From an uncultured archaeon (GTDB lineage: Archaea > Nanobdellota > Nanobdellia > Woesearchaeales > ARS49): 5,673 nucleotides of DNA. Shown here piece after piece: positions 4,526 through 5,673 of this stretch. The notes beneath the pieces were generated by a model. That model saw only the letters and a program-made list of their open reading frames with translations. It searched no databases and was not told the DNA's origin. Within the stretch, counting starts at the first letter, position 1. Each line of letters starts with the position of its first letter. The translations under genes were made by a program, and so were the position numbers. The DNA lies in contig CABMGU010000052.1 of the NCBI GenBank assembly GCA_902385765.1, positions 1 through 5,673 on the forward strand, in the 5' to 3' direction.

Positions 4526-5673
4526 ATGCCGAAAATACTAGCAATCAAAGCACGCCAAGTTCTAGACAGCAGAGGAAACCCCACAGTAGAATGCGACCTC
4601 AAAACAGCAGAAGGAATATTCAGGGCAAGCGTGCCGTCAGGAGCAAGCACAGGAATACACGAAGCGCTAGAGCTAAGAGACGGAGGAAAAGCATTCTTAG
4701 GACAAGGAGTGGAAAGAGCAGTAAAAAACATCAACCTAGTACTTGCAAAAAAACTCAAAGGCAGAGCAGTAATACAGGAAGACATAGACGAATACATGAT
4801 AAAACTTGACGGAACCTACAACAAAAACAAGCTCGGAGCAAACGCAATACTAGCAGTCAGCATGGCAGCAGCAAGAGCATCAGGAAAACCTCTGTATCAA
4901 CACATAGGCGAATTGTACGAAACAAAAAAGTTCGTACTGCCCGTGCCAGCATTCAACATCATCAACGGCGGAAAACACGCAGGAAACAAGCTGGACATAC
5001 AAGAATACATGATAATGCCAGTAGGCGCGAAAAGCTTCTCAGAAGCACTCCAGATAGGAAGCGAAATCTATCATACCCTGAGAAAAGACCTCGAGAATCA
5101 TTTCGGCAAAACAGCAATAAATGTAGGAGATGAAGGAGGATTCGCGCCGCCACTAACCTGCATAGAAGAACCCTTTGATTACATAACTGATGCGATTGTA
5201 AAATTAGGATACTGGAAAAAAGTCAAGCTCGGAATAGACTGCGCAGCAACAACCTTCTGGAGAGACGGAGTGTACTATCTTGAATGACAGCAGTTCAAAC
5301 CAGCAGAACTCGCAGACAAATACGAAGAGCTCGTAAATTCGTACCCAATCGTCAGCATAGAAGACCCATTCTACGAAGAAGACTTCGACAACTTCGCAAA
5401 ACTCAACAAAAGACTGGCAAGCACACAAATAGTAGGAGATGACTTGCTTGTAACAAATCCGCACAGAGTGCAAAAAGCAATAGTACACGACAGCTGCAAC
5501 TGCCTGCTTTTGAAAATCAACCAGATAGGAACAATAACAGAAGCGCTGAGAGCAGCGCAAATGGCAATGAAACATGACTGGTACGTAATTGTCTCGGACA
5601 GAAGCGGAGAAACAGTAGACAGCTTTATCGCAGACCTCGCAGTAGGAATAGGAAGCGGACAGCTCAAATCAGG
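4526..5673 (+). CDS. eno: Enolase, interrupted by an in-frame TGA and cut off at the window end
   Basis: Enolase interconverts 2-phosphoglycerate and phosphoenolpyruvate in glycolysis/gluconeogenesis. Residues 1-253 run from MPKILAIKARQVLDSRGNPT to DGVYYLE. A TGA follows at codon 254 (5285-5287), and the same frame then continues for 128 conserved codons. Active-site residues visible (yeast equivalents in brackets) are S41 of PSGAST (S39), H151 of GGKHAG (H159), E160 of IQEYM (E168), E203 of VGDEGG (E211), metal ligands D238 (D246), E279 of IVSIEDP (E295) and D306 of VGDD (D320), K330 of LLLKINQIGT (K345) and K381 of GQLK (K396). The SHRSGET motif reads S-D358-RSGET, an unusual Asp for His. 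A product ending at 5284 would lack two metal ligands and the catalytic lysine, so it should be inactive. The remaining C-terminal residues (roughly 35-50) lie beyond the window. Family identity is certain, but whether full-length enzyme is made is not. Confidence 0.9.
5285..5287 (+). other. In-frame TGA within enolase
   Basis: TGA stands between GAA (Glu253) and CAG (Gln255). Related enolases typically have Gly here (pattern YYLEGK/Q), and GGA to TGA is a single G-to-T change. The frame downstream is intact to the window end. Neighbouring genes use TGA as a true stop, and Trp is encoded by TGG elsewhere in this same gene (residues 230, 245, 352). Confidence 0.9.

Noticed and set aside
5285..5287. 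Selenocysteine at the enolase TGA
   Set aside because: The position is not a Cys in enolases and no enolase selenoprotein is known to me. The residue before Gln-Gln-Phe is normally Gly. The 3' region where an archaeal SECIS would lie is outside the window.
5284..5430. ATGA at the enolase stop as a coupled restart
   Set aside because: The ATG at 5284 is in a different frame, and its product is an arginine-rich shadow of the enolase frame. Within the enolase frame the first start-like codons (TTG at residue 307, GTG at 315) come after two metal ligands.

Overview
The window looks like a stretch of an archaeal chromosome. Ribosomal proteins L44e and S27e, aIF2-alpha, Nop10, a GINS subunit and a PAC2-family protein lie together, and TATA-type promoters sit about 28 nt before start codons. 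Small compact genes, tight spacing and an L44e variant longer than the usual euryarchaeal form suggest a DPANN lineage (Woesearchaeota/Pacearchaeota-like). That placement is inference, not something the sequence proves. All recognised genes are on the + strand. The coding strand is strongly A-rich and T-poor, with A- and C-ending codons preferred.

Layout. (1) 1-507: C-terminal end of an adenosylcobalamin-dependent class II ribonucleotide reductase, followed by a T-tract terminator. (2) 508-639: intergenic, with an unusually GC-rich block of about 75 nt and then a TATA box. (3) 640-1137: PduO-type cobalamin adenosyltransferase, which makes the cofactor used by the upstream reductase. (4) 1188-1832: GINS subunit of Gins51 architecture. 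(5) 1865-4481: the classic archaeal information-processing run L44e, S27e, aIF2-alpha, Nop10, PAC2. An unrecognised 130-residue gene is inserted between S27e and aIF2-alpha, and aIF2-alpha has its own promoter inside the 3' end of that gene. (6) 4526 to the window end: enolase, cut off by the window edge.

How the genes work together. The reductase and adenosyltransferase form a dNTP-supply pair dependent on B12. GINS (CMG helicase), L44e and S27e (ribosome), aIF2-alpha (initiation), Nop10 (H/ACA pseudouridylation RNP) and PAC2 (proteasome assembly) form the replication-translation neighbourhood known from other archaea. Enolase belongs to lower glycolysis/gluconeogenesis.

The most notable observation is in enolase. 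An in-frame TGA (5285-5287) interrupts an otherwise intact reading frame at codon 254, and 128 further codons of well-conserved enolase follow in the same frame. The position is normally glycine in this family, and TGA is one base from GGA, a commonly used Gly codon here. TGA clearly serves as a stop in at least two neighbouring genes, so global recoding is unlikely. A recent nonsense mutation, an assembly error or local readthrough are the live options. The enolase also has Asp in place of the His of the conserved SHRSGET motif. No tRNA, rRNA, CRISPR array, insertion sequence or attachment site was seen.
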